NCBI GenBank assembly: GCA_021234155.1
Contig: JAJEKV010000298.1
Span: 310,001-374,000 of the forward strand
Reading direction: 5' to 3'
DNA: 64,000 bases
Source: Isoetes taiwanensis
Lineage: Eukaryota; Streptophyta; Lycopodiopsida; Isoetales; Isoetaceae
Positions 11,442 through 21,505 of the stretch are shown in pieces. The position numbers and the translations under genes were made by a program. The notes beneath the pieces are model-generated. The model was not told where the DNA came from, ran no database searches, and was given only the letters and a program-made list of their open reading frames with translations. Every line of letters begins with the position of its first letter. Within the stretch, counting starts at the first letter, position 1.

Positions 11442-13543
11442 GTAGTATTGGATATACTGCTTCCAATAGTATTATATTTAACTAACTGTTATATGATAAC
11501 TTTACGACCTTTAAGATATGTCATCATACAATTATCGAGGCAATACTTATTTTAAAAAGTATTTTAATTATTTATCATATGGCTAGGGTTTATATCATCG
11601 GATCCAAGTGTTGAGCATGTGCCTCTCGCTCGCTACTTGGTTGGTGATGTATCAACCTTACATGTATATACTTTATAGTTGCTATACTTATGAGAAGATA
11701 GACAAATTCTTATTATATTTGTCATGACCCTATGAAGGTTAGTTAAATGGCTTTGGAAGGAATTACATCCTTGGGAAGGTTTAACTAAGATTTTATGTAA
11801 TTATTATCTTACTTTATCTCGATACTGAGATATCTACACAAGACAAAACTATCTATGCAGTTATTATGAACATATAATTTATCAACAAGACATTAAAGCT
11901 TATGATACATGCCCTCATGGAGTGCTATCGATGCCCTGCATAATAGTATACTTAATATTATATAATTTATGTAGTTATACAAGGTTCACAACCCTGAATA
12001 ATTTAATTAAGAGCTAGGCTACTAGCTCATTCCTAGGTGTGAATGCTTTTCCCATCATGCATTCTATCTATTATGCAAAGCCTCTCCCCACCTTAGTTGT
12101 TGCACCCACTAAGGCTAGAATACATCTCCCCATTGAGCCGGTGTCAACTAATTTGGAGACGGCTTGGCCGTTTGTATTGCTTCCATTTATTCGCTCCCCC
12201 GCTTTAGTGCAATTGGCTATCGCGTCAGTCTTGCATGCTGAAGGACACATAGACATTAAGCATCTATCCATCTTACGCTCTATTTGCTTTGGCTACATGC
12301 GGAACGAACTCTATTTCACGGGTCGACTAATTTGATGGCGATTCAACCCCTAAGATATAGGTAGGTTCAGTCCTAAGATTGAGCCCCCACTTTCTTCATA
12401 AGAAAATGGTCCTACACCTCAATGTATCCTATCCCCTTAATTGATGTTGTCATAACCTCTCAGCTAATCTATCTACCTTAAGAGGCTATATGCTTCTTAC
12501 CTAACACATTAATTTAGTAGCCTTAGCTAACATATTTAATCATCTATGATGGATGCAGCCATCATTTTTAACATATCTATCCCTAAGCGATGAGTTATTG
12601 AATTATTTATAACAATTCTAAATTGCAAGGTTTTATTATCATGACAATTCCTTTTGTCTCAAAAGATTATGTGATTAACATACTTCTTATTTTTAGATGT
12701 ACCTTTCATGTATTATTTCATTTTATATTCTAGAGATCCCCCTTCCTTAGTTATTTACTCTCTTGGAATATTCCTATCAATTGAATTGATGTCATCATAA
12801 CAAGTTGGCCGGACTTGTTAGATATCCTCAAATCACGTTTGATTCTTCGGTTTTGCTGCATCTTCCTCGTTCTGCTTGACTCCGAGATTCCTTAAGGTGT
12901 TGCAACTGTAGTTGACCTTCGTGTGTGATCTGAGTTCGTTATCTCAAGCCGCATAGAGCGTTCCTCGATGTAAACTCTTGAGTTGAAAATGCCCCTCCTT
13001 AATGTGTTTACCTGTCATGTGGTGTTGTGACTACTCAGTGTCCATATATGGAGTGTGTCATTACAAGGTTGAAGATGTGTAGTATCATTGATCGCTTGGG
13101 GGTACGATCACCTGGTTGTTGCAGTCGGGTGTTCTTGCATGTCTTCGAAGCTCTGAGATAGTGATCGTCGGTTAGACAGTGTCATTTCTCGGCCGTTTGA
13201 ATTTCTGAGTGCGACTCCTGTTGCTTAGATTTTGCTTCGTTAACCTGCAAAATTGCAATGTGAGAATAAGCAAAGTATAAGAAATTGCTATATGAGAATA
13301 AACAAATCATAAAAAACAAAACTGAAAGTGATACTTTTGGAGCAATTTAGCATCCACTGCAAAGCCTTTGACATGACATAGGATCTGTATGCTTGGACTC
13401 ACCAGACACAGGAGAGTGTTTTTGAATGGACCAGCAAACACAAGTATTGCCAAGCCAATATTTGGACCTTGCAAAACTGGGACAAAAATATATTGACATC
13501 ATGCAAACACAATGCTATCCTTTATGTGAGTGTTCTGGACATC
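11442..13543. other. Intergenic stretch; one faint gypsy relic at 12060-12280 (minus)
   Basis: Minus-strand text around 12071-12271 (NGQAVSKLVDTGSMG) resembles the tail after the chromodomain-like region at 6440-6560 (NGRLVTEVVDTDPIG), suggesting another remnant of that element family. The remainder shows only short ORFs with no recognisable features. Confidence 0.4.
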
Positions 13544-15113
13544 TGTGACGTATATTATATTGCCACGTCACCCGTACATGTCACGGATGACATGTACTTG
13601 GTGGTTGTAGTAGGTTGCACCTAGGGGGCAACTTTGAATATTGTGCATGTTAAATAAACATACACAATTAATAACCCCATGGGCCCCATTGCCAAATGGC
13701 TAAACCCCATTTGCCAATGTTCTAACCTAACCCTAAGGGTTTCTATATAAGGGTTCCCCCTTAAACCCTAAACCCTTCTTTCTTCCTTGCATTTTAGGGT
13801 TTCCATAGAGCTCCTTTCTCATTTTGCATTTAGGGTTCTCTTGCGCCATTTCGGCCAAGTGAAGACCCCATTTCGCCTTGCTCGGCTCTGCAAAGCCGTC
13901 TTTGCACAATAGATCATCGAGTACAGCCATCTTCAGCAAGATCAGAGACATGGATGCGTTCCGAGGAACCGGAGCGGGTCAAGGACCAGGTATCTAGTCA
14001 TTCTGTTGTGTAAAGCCGTCTTTGGGCTAAGCAGTGAGGTAGTTTAGCATATTCATTTAGCCATAGAGGCCTTATAGATCCCGAGATCATAAGCCCTAAC
14101 TAAGGAACCTAACTCTGTATTTAGGTAGATAGATTAAGATTATATTCTTCATTTCAAGTTCCGTGATGATGATGGTATTTCATTCGGTGACCTCCATGTA
14201 TTGGGAAGGGGGGTAGAGACCCTAGCAGCCTTGTAGAAGATGATCCTAGAATAGTATCATTAGTACCCAATTATTGCGGCCTGTACGCAGGAGCCCACCG
14301 GGTTGAAGGTGGAGGGGCCAGACCGGCAGAACAAGGAGGTATTTGTCCCAACACAGATCAGTCCCTCTGGTGTGTAAAGCCTACCAGGGACTCTAGTGGG
14401 CTAGGTCTAATGCCTTGTCACTGCATGTGGGCAAGGCATGGGCTCGACACCCGTGGAGTGATGCGTCACTCTCCGTTGGGTTCAAGTCGAATAAGGGCAG
14501 TGGCCCTCTAGCCACCTGTGTTAGAGCATGGAAGCCTCTGGAGGGAGAGTGACCTTCCTCTTGCCTCATCGGGGCTGAGGAGATGCAACTCAGTAGTAGC
14601 ACTTTTGGCTATGTACCCGGCAGGCTATGGTCCAGTCCCAAGACTTATCATCCCACTTTGCAAAGTGTGTACAGGAGGGGCGGATGGAGTGGACTACCCA
14701 ACAACCATGTTCCTTTGCCAGCCAAATCCATTGCCATGAATTCTGTCTGCAACGACTTCTGGAGACCCAGCTGTCAGTCGAACCCCTTTGAGTCAGAGCC
14801 CCGGGTAGGATTCCCTTGTTGTTATTGAACATACTAATGATGTTGTATATGTGATGATGATGATGATGATGTGCTCACCCTTCGAGGTGATCGTATTTAT
14901 ATACTGTTAGTTTGTGCTCATGTTTGTTTATTCACGCTTCCGCAGATAGGTCGACCTGATGGGAGTCGGGTCAATGACACATCCATTCTTCCCTTCTGGC
15001 TCATTCCACTGAGAGTGGGGTCAGGTGGATGGCCCTTGTCAGTGTAGCTGCCAGGGGGAATGCTCCTCCTTCGAATACGATGGTGCATCGTATAAGGAGT
15101 AGGGGACGTCACA
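13544..15113 (+). repeat. 5' LTR of gypsy copy A
   Basis: The 1570-bp LTR starts TGTGACGT and ends ACGTCACA, a perfect 8-bp terminal inverted repeat, and is followed one base later by the primer binding site. A TATA box (CTATATAAGG near 13743-13752) and telo-box motifs (AAACCCTAA) mark its internal promoter. The other copy in this window is inverted at 1-1560. Confidence 0.93.
13743..13752 (+). promoter_or_regulatory. LTR TATA box
   Basis: CTATATAAGG lies about 200 bases inside the LTR, followed by AAACCCTAAACCC telo-box motifs. In the inverted LTR the corresponding site (near 1303) is the weaker CTTTTATAG. It is the likely U3 promoter of the element. Confidence 0.6.
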
Positions 15114-15114
15114 G

Positions 15115-15126
15115 TGGTATCAGAGC
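15115..15126 (+). promoter_or_regulatory. Primer binding site, tRNA-Met type
   Basis: TGGTATCAGAGC begins two bases after the LTR end. It is the standard sequence complementary to the 3' end of plant initiator tRNA-Met used to prime minus-strand synthesis. It proves that the upstream repeat is a 5' LTR. Confidence 0.93.
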
Positions 15127-15329
15127 ATGATCTTGGCAGACCAAGATCGAGCACTGACCATTTTCCCATAGGACTAACAGTAGATTCAAGCCTTGGGAAA
15201 TAGCCATCCAAGCAAGAGCCTCGAAAATTGTGATTTTTTTTCCAATTTCTAGTGTAGTAAATAGGTTAATGCTAAGTTAGTAGTAAGTTAGCAGAAACCC
15301 AACCTAAAATGGTCAAAAATAGTTGACCC

Positions 15330-15393
15330 CTCACAGAGTGCGCCCAGACCCAATCGATTTGCAAACCAATTCGACCTTGGCGCACTGTGTGAG
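15330..15393. repeat. 64-bp palindromic repeat P1
   Basis: Outer arms CTCACAGAGTGCGCCCAG and CTGGCGCACTGTGTGAG type (here CTTGGCGC) pair with one mismatch and one bulge; the centre is a palindromic TTTGCAAA core flanked by AACCAATTCGACC. It is the first of five copies around the histone-like gene. Confidence 0.9.
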
Positions 15394-15536
15394 TGGTGGA
15401 CCCTTATTGACCTAGTAGATGTATAATTTAGCTAAACTAATGGTACAGTTCAGCTTATCTCCTTGATTCTAGCTAGTTTTGCATGTTATAACACTAAGAA
15501 ACCCCTTGTAAATTGAAAATTGGACCCAAGAGATGA

Positions 15537-15599
15537 CCACAGTGAGTGCCTGGACCAAATCCATTTGGAATCTGAATTGATCCCTGGCGTGATTGTGAG
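15537..15599. repeat. Degenerate 64-bp palindromic repeat P2
   Basis: This is a diverged copy of the palindrome (CACAGTGAGTGCCTGGACC ... CTGGCGTGATTGTGAG). It starts 207 bases after P1, the same spacing as the copies downstream. Its inter-palindrome sequence is also related to that between the later copies. Confidence 0.7.
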
Positions 15600-15669
15600 T
15601 GGTGGATGCTTTTTGGGTTAAATAACCTAATGTACCCCTCAGATCTTCACAAATACCTTCTAGATTGGC

Positions 15670-15720
15670 CCAATATGGAATTGCAAGTCCAAACCCTAAA
15701 TTTCCCCTACCTATAAATAG
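15670..15720 (+). promoter_or_regulatory. Promoter of the H3-like gene: CCAAT, telo-box, TATA
   Basis: CCAAT at 15670-15674, the telo-box AAACCCTAA at 15691-15699 and CTATAAATAG at 15711-15720 lie in the usual order, with the TATA box 94 bases before the ATG at 15814. Telo-boxes are common in plant promoters of growth-linked genes. This suggests the H3-like gene has its own promoter, separate from the LTR. Confidence 0.65.
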
Positions 15721-15813
15721 AAAGTTAGGGTTCCTCATTTGTCCCCAGCGCCTTCGGAGAACAGCTAATCCCAGAAAACGATTTCTAGGGCTTCGATTTC
15801 TTCAAACAAAGAC

Positions 15814-17046
15814 ATGGCCCGCACCAAACAGAGAGCCGGATTACTGTGTCCCCTGGACATGTCAGCGCCCAAGAGAAAGCAGCTCGACAAAAGGCCCGAC
15901 GGGCTCAGGAGCGAGCCGAGTGGGATCACGAGGAGCAGAAGGCCCAACCTAACCCAGGTACCCAGGAGGAGGCCCCTGAGCGCCAGGAAGAGGAGCGGCC
16001 CCGCGACCTTGAGGAGGGGGGTGAAGAACTCATAGCGGAAGAAGCAGCAAAGTTACTGCAGAGGGAGCTCGAGAGAGAGCTCTTCCAGGACCTTAACAAG
16101 GAAGACAAGAAGGAGAAGAAGAGGAAGCGGGAGCACGAGGACGGAGTAGAGAGGAAGTCGAAGGAGGAGCGTCGCAGGGAGAAAGAGGAGCGGCGCAAGA
16201 GGATGGAAGAGAAGAAGCAAAAGAGGGAGGAGAAGAGGAGACGACGGGAGGAGCGGGAGAAGTTGAGGGCAGCAAAAGAAAAAGCTCCTGCGCTGCCAAA
16301 GGACACGAAGCACAAGATGAAGACGACTCCCGCCAAAGGAGTCACTATCCAGGAGCCAGACCCCGAGAAGCCTCCATCCTCATCTGACACTGAGTCAGAT
16401 GAGGGAACTAGGATGCCCGACCCAACTGAGGCCTCGGGACCCTCAAACACAGCGCGGGAGGAGGAGGATGTGGTGGCAAAGGCACCCCCGTACCCTAGGT
16501 GGCCGTCGCCAAAACACCCCAGTGACAGTACCAAGAAGCCCAAGCCGCAGAGGAAGTCGTATGTACTCAAGCATGAGCTTGAGTACAGAAAAAAGTTAAA
16601 AGAGTACACTTCGTACATGAAAATGTACGAAGAATACTCTAAGTATTATAACGAGCATAAGGTCACATTCGTCGAAGGAGGCCGACCGACTAAGAAGAAT
16701 ACTCTGAAGCCGCCACCCGAGAGACCTGCTCCACCAAAGAAACCACAGAAGAAAAGGGCGGACTCCAAATTTTCCAGAGCTGCTAGGGAGATCCGACATT
16801 TTCAGCAGAGCTATGGACTTGTCATCCCCAGAGCGCCCTTCGCGAGGCTAACACATGAGATTTTGCAAGAATTCGATAAGTCCAAGCGAGTCACGGACGA
16901 TATGTTGCTGGCGTTACAGGAGACGGTCGAGCAGCACCTAGTGCAACCACTTCGAAGACTCTGTTGCATGTGCTATGCATGCAAAAAGAGTAACTTATAT
17001 GCCAAAAGATATAAGGCTAGCCCAATACATAAAGGAGGCATATTAA
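15814..17046 (+). pseudogene. Histone H3-like protein with long charged insertion, encoded inside a gypsy element (two frame changes)
   Basis: The ATG at 15814 opens MARTKQRA, the H3 tail start, and further on reads APKRKQL, like the APRKQL of H3. The frame then changes into a long open frame (to about 16946) that is rich in Lys/Glu/Arg and probably forms coiled coils (about 16020-16310), followed by an acidic/proline segment and a Tyr-rich helix. From 16785 it shows an H3 fold: REIRHFQQSYGLVIP, APFARLTHEILQEF and [13 protein letters not shown] (alpha-N, alpha-1, alpha-2), with the same loop-1 length as H3. At about 16947 one extra base returns the frame to that of the [31 protein letters not shown], then TAA at 17044-17046. 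The total is about 410 residues against 135 for H3. IPRAPF recalls plant CENH3. The two frame changes compensate, so this copy is probably dead while an intact relative is expected. Poly(A) signals AATAAA lie at 17057 and 17070. Confidence 0.9.
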
Positions 17047-17189
17047 GACTGTATTAAATAAATTTTGTTAATAAATTTGTAATTTGGATGAGTTAATGTG
17101 TTTAATCAGGTGTAAATAGGATGTGTTATTACGTTCTGTACTTGGAATTAACAAATTTGGAGCAAAACCAAGTGTTTTTGGCCCCACCC

Positions 17190-17253
17190 CTCACAGAGTG
17201 CGCCCAGACCAATTCGGTTTGCAAACCAATTCGACCCTGGCGCACTGTGTGAG
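17190..17253. repeat. 64-bp palindromic repeat P3
   Basis: Near-perfect copy with the 12-bp core palindrome GGTTTGCAAACC and the outer CTCACAGAGTGCGCC / GGCGCACTGTGTGAG arms. Confidence 0.92.
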
Positions 17254-17393
17254 TGGTTGAGCATGGTTTGATGCCAAATCTTGTCCAAATGCAAAAAGTA
17301 AGTATACCATTCGACTCAGCTCACCTTAATTAGTAGGATTTGACCCCTAGTTTGTAGAAATTGGCCAACCCTAACTCAAATGGAGCCCCACCC

Positions 17394-17457
17394 CTCACAG
17401 AGTGCGCTCAGACCAATTCGGTTTGCAAACCATTTCGACCCTGGCGCACTGCGTGAG
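17394..17457. repeat. 64-bp palindromic repeat P4
   Basis: Copy starting 204 bases after P3. The ~140-bp spacers between copies are themselves similar (GTCCAAATG, GTAGGATT and TAGTTT motifs recur), so the whole 205-bp unit is tandemly repeated. Confidence 0.92.
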
Positions 17458-17598
17458 TGGTCGACCCCAAAACTAGACCAAAACTTGTCCAAATGAGGCA
17501 AGTAAGAGCTCAATCCGACCTATCTCGACGCGATATGTAGGATTCCATCTTTAGTTTCCATGTTTGGCATCATCCTTGACCCAAACAAGGCCCCACCC

Positions 17599-17662
17599 CT
17601 CACAGAGTGCGCCCAGACCAATTCGGTTTACAAACCGATTCGACCCTGGCGCACTGTGTGAG
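17599..17662. repeat. 64-bp palindromic repeat P5
   Basis: Copy starting 205 bases after P4, with core GGTTTACAAACC. It is the last copy before the second TATA module at 17825. Confidence 0.92.
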
Positions 17663-17824
17663 TGGTCACACTAAAATTGCCGTAGCTTGTCCATAGTTTC
17701 CCTAAATTAGGTGAAAGGGTCCCTAGAATGCATTCTTTAGCGTAGTTAGCGTGTGAATTGTATACTTAGATCTTAGAATCATAGATATTCCACAACTTGA
17801 AATTTCCCAAAATTATTGTTTTGC

Positions 17825-17834
17825 CTATAAACAG
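17825..17834 (+). promoter_or_regulatory. Candidate TATA box of the second extra gene
   Basis: CTATAAACAG sits downstream of three palindromes exactly as CTATAAATAG at 15711 sits downstream of two. The following bases (ACATGTGTCATTTGC / TCCTCATTTGTCCCC) are loosely alike. The candidate start of the next gene is ~590 bases further on, so the link is inferred. Confidence 0.45.
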
Positions 17835-18426
17835 GACCACATGTGTCATTTGCATCCTACACCCTTGCTCCTCACTCCAAGCCAGGGAAAAAAATAGCGA
17901 CAATAGTACGGCTAAACTATAAAGGAAGAAATTTTTGGAAAAAAGAAAAAAATCGCCAAATATTTTCAAAGTTGACCTCCCTTACACCAAGATTTAGCCA
18001 AACATAAGAAAGAAGGAGAGGAAAAATTCTTCCACTTTAGCCATACTTTTTAATAGCTAATGTAAAATATATTATGGAATAGAGGTTGCTAATACTATAT
18101 TAGATGAACAGTTTTTTGTTCTCCAACTAGTAGATTTCTATTATTAATATGTTCGTACAAATAAAAAGTTTGGCATAGCATAAATGTTTGGCTAAAGTTT
18201 ATATAAAGGTTCAAACAAAAAATAGTCAAACATTCAAAACTAGTAAAGGAAAATTATTCAACTTTAGCCAAACATTCGAAAGTTTTCATATGTATTTTGG
18301 GTTAAATTAGCCAAAGTTAACTAATTTAAAATATGACTTTAGTAATTTTTTCCCTGCTCCAAGCTGATTTTTCAGGCCTCTAAGATGCTTCCCTAACTGT
18401 TTGACATCCCCAGCTGCTCATTGACC
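17835..18426. other. AT-rich leader between the second TATA module and the next gene
   Basis: The stretch is rich in repeated TTTAGCCAAACAT / AAATTAGCCAAAG-like motifs (around 17990, 18045, 18190, 18265 and 18310). It has no coding potential and may be an untranslated leader. Confidence 0.45.
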
Positions 18427-19935
18427 ATGGCAACCACTGTATTCAGGTGATGGTACAGCGCCACAGCTCATGTGGCCGAGGCTGACATCAAGTCCGTCTT
18501 CGCTGTCTTCCAGAAGGAGCTTGATGTGGAAGCCACCATCAACGCCACCCCCTTTTACCAAGACATTATATCTGAGTTCCATGCCAAGATAGGACCATCC
18601 TTGGTAGAACTCCCCCGTTGCATAAGATATTTTGCCCCCAGCATGGCCCTTAAGTCAGCTCTGCAGGACATCTCAAACATAGACAAGTACTTAGAGAACA
18701 AAGCAGTTCGCCTACCCAATTACATGTCTATCTCTGTCAATAGGAGGAGGTACTTTTCCTATATAGCAGCCATAGTTATTTTCCTATCTCTTCGAGGCCA
18801 AACCCAGATAGAAGAACCCTCAGTGCAGCCCTTAGAAGTTGAACCCATGGCCATGGCCGGCTATGGCAGCAGCAAAAGAGGAGCAGATGCGTCTCGAGTA
18901 CGAACAAGAGGGAGAAGAGGAGGAACACGGGTCGGATTCAGAAGACATCGACCTAGAACAGGAGAGGCAGCAACTCCAAAGCTTTGAAGAAGGACTCAGA
19001 GCAACAAGAAGAGCACTACCACTTGGGCAAGGAATAACAAGCTTGACCCCAGTGTTCATAGGAGGAGAAGCATACTTAAGCCTCCATGACATTAAAAATC
19101 TTCCAGAATGCAGAGGTAGGGGTTTCAGAGTGGATGAAATTCTGCATCTCCTACGGCAACAACCAGATCTCGACGACTTCATCGATCGAGAAATTCAAGA
19201 CTTCTCCATCAAAGATAAGGGAAGCTGTGACATACACGCGCTTAGACGTCATCGCATTATCGAGGCTTACATGTGCATCGACAAATGATGATCGGCGGAA
19301 TTGCCGGGCCGGAAGAAGAGTTCCTGGCAATCCAAGAGCACATGAGCATCAAGGGAAAGTCGACATCAGCACTCTTACCTAGCTCATCAACAACGGCACT
19401 AGGGCAGCATGGAGGCAGCATCAACCTGAGGAAATTAGTGCACCAGGACTTCAGAAAACTAGAGGAGGTGCAGCTTGACGAGTACGCGGGAAGACATAGG
19501 GCAACCTCGGCATCTGGTGAGGAAGCAGGGCATGATAAATCCCTCAGGTACTACCTTCCATTACTCCTAAACAGAAGAATAGCGGTTATATACCGCCAAT
19601 TCAGCCCACGGGGTGAAGAAGGGGTCTTTATGCTTATCGCCCTCTCAGGAATTGGAAATCATGCTCGATTTGCCCCAAACATCGACGATGCCATCCATAT
19701 CAAGAGAACGATAGCATTAAGTATTTTCGACTTCGCAATCCCCTACAGACGGCAGGGCAGGTTGGCAGTGACGGCAGCATATACTTCGGATAGGAGGATC
19801 GAGGACTTAATGACAACGCTCCAAGAAGGCACGGCCACAAACATCCTCAGGAACCTAGGGAGAACAATCGGCACGGCCCAAGTGAAGAAATTTTTAGAGG
19901 ACAACCCCGACTACTTGAAGAAATTCCAGGAATAA
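18427..19935 (+). pseudogene. Unidentified second gene of gypsy copy A, frameshifted (~490-500 residues)
   Basis: The ATG at 18427 opens MATTVFR, hits an in-frame TGA, then continues in the same frame (WYSATAHVAEADIKSVFAVF) to about 18830. Later parts lie in other frames: 18839-19290 (acidic EQEGEEEEH, then FRVDEILHLLRQQPDLDDFI) and 19273-19935 (MMIGGIAGPEEEF, LRYYLPLLLNRRIAVIYRQF, ending DNPDYLKKFQE). The smooth composition over the joined pieces suggests one former protein, mostly helical, with an acidic middle and a basic C-terminal third. I recognise no domain. It precedes gag, follows the H3-like gene on the same strand and has its own upstream palindrome-TATA module. It could be a second captured or virus-derived gene, or a divergent structural protein. 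Confidence 0.55.
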
Positions 19936-20107
19936 AATTAGAAATGTTTTAAAAATATTCTGATATCTTGGATGTATAAGTATTATTATGAATGTAAATG
20001 GTAATCTCAATTATGTTCTCTTGGTATATTTATTTCTCCCCACAATTATATCATCAAACAACCAATGCAACGACAAAACAATGAACTAATCATCAGAGTA
20101 TAATCTA

Positions 20108-21502
20108 ATGTATGCAGCTAGAGTACCTAGAAATGTTGAACAACAAGGACATCATGACCAAGAGCGTACTCCACCAAGGCGTTTCCAGCCAAGAAACCCA
20201 CGCCAAGAGTTTGATGCAAGAATACCGAGGAGGAAGAGCTATCCGATTCGGGATCCGACATTCATGAAATAAGGGCATTGCTGGCAGTAGCAGCAACAGG
20301 AGGGCAAGATCAGAATGTGCCATTGCCAGAAACACCGGCCGACCGAACAGTGCAGCAAAGGAAGAGAAGCTGGAGAAGAAGATCCCCTAGCTCGGGTTCC
20401 TCCGACTCTAGTTCAGACTCTGATTTCGGATCGGAAGAGCAGGAGGAGAGACAGGACCAACGAGACGACCCAAACCGTGATAGGGGCAGGGCACAATATG
20501 ACTATCAGAAGAAGGTCGACTCAGCGCTTAGCAATGTCTAGAAAGCAAGAAAGCTCCAGCAGTTCTCAGGAGACACCAGATCTGGAATGGAAGCAGAAGC
20601 ATGGCTTGATGAAATGAGGGAATATGGTAACGCTTATAGCATGAAGGACAAGGACAAAGGCAGAGTAGCTACAGCCAACTTGAAGGGAGCAGCTAGGATT
20701 TGGTGGAAGGGCTATGCCAAAGCACATGGACTGAGCAGGGACAGTTGGAGGTTCAAAAAGCTTGCTAAGGCATTCAAGCGCCATTATGTACCAAGAGAGC
20801 ATAAGTGCCACATGATGCAGCAGTTTTGAAAGGCACGCAGTGGAGGGTTACATAGAAGGGTTGAATGAGGAGATCCGGAAACTAGTAAGAGCAATCAACC
20901 CTAGGACGGTGTCAGAAGCGGAATCCAAAGCAGTCAGCTTGCAAGGGACGGAACCCCAAGAGAATGCACCAAGGCAGCAGTATTACCATGACAAGGGGAA
21001 GGGCACGGGAAGCTATAGCCCAAGAGCGGCGAGCCCAGTAGCTAGCAAGCCTCAGTACAATGCTAATTACGGGAAGTAGGGCAATGCAAAATCTGGCAAG
21101 CAGGATAAGAAACATTTGACCTTCAAAGAGCAAGGAGGGGGATCCAACTATTCCAAGGCAGTGAGGCAGTTTTTGCAATCCATTCCCAAAGAGAAGAAGC
21201 AGGAGTGCATAGAGAAGCAGTTGTGCTTTAGGTGTTTCCAACCAAGGCATAGGACAAACAATTGCCCCTTGATGATGAACGTAGCATTAGCGGAGATGGG
21301 ATGGGAGACACCAACGGAAGCTGATGACGACGATGCACCGGACTATATTCATGGTAAGTGCCATATTTTTGCAGCCATTGATACGGAGAACGCAAAAAGC
21401 CAGTACCAAGTAATCTCCATAACGGGGAAAGCCAAGGAGAAATCCTTCATAGTCTTGATAGATACAGGGAGCACCCATAACTTCGCATCGCCAAGAATGG
21501 TA
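20108..21502 (+). pseudogene. gag (with zinc knuckle) and start of protease of gypsy copy A
   Basis: The ATG at 20108 opens a basic N-terminus (MYAARVPRNVEQQ). Frame changes at about 20270 and 20830 and a TAG at 21077 break it. The core gag domain includes EAWLDEMREYGNAY, LKGAARIWWKGYAK and FKRHYVPREH. A nucleic-acid-binding knuckle of the form CX2CX4HX4C (CFRCFQPRHRTNNC) follows near 21224-21268. The frame ends with the aspartic-protease signature VLIDTGSTHNF, interrupted by TAG at 21503-21505 and then continued without frame change into pol. Gag packages the element RNA, and the protease cuts the polyprotein. Confidence 0.85.
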
Positions 21503-21505
21503 TAG

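Noticed and set aside
15926..16618. 230-codon minus-strand frame rich in Ser/Phe/Leu
   Set aside because: Antisense shadow of the Lys/Glu/Arg-rich stretch of the H3-like gene.
19206..19265. IREAVTYT followed by DVIAL, resembling the H4 segment IRDAVTYT...DVVYAL, in one frame of the unidentified gene
   Set aside because: The residues before it do not resemble H4 in any frame, the next-door frame looks more like the true coding frame, and ten residues between the two motifs are missing. Left as a coincidence unless intact copies show otherwise.
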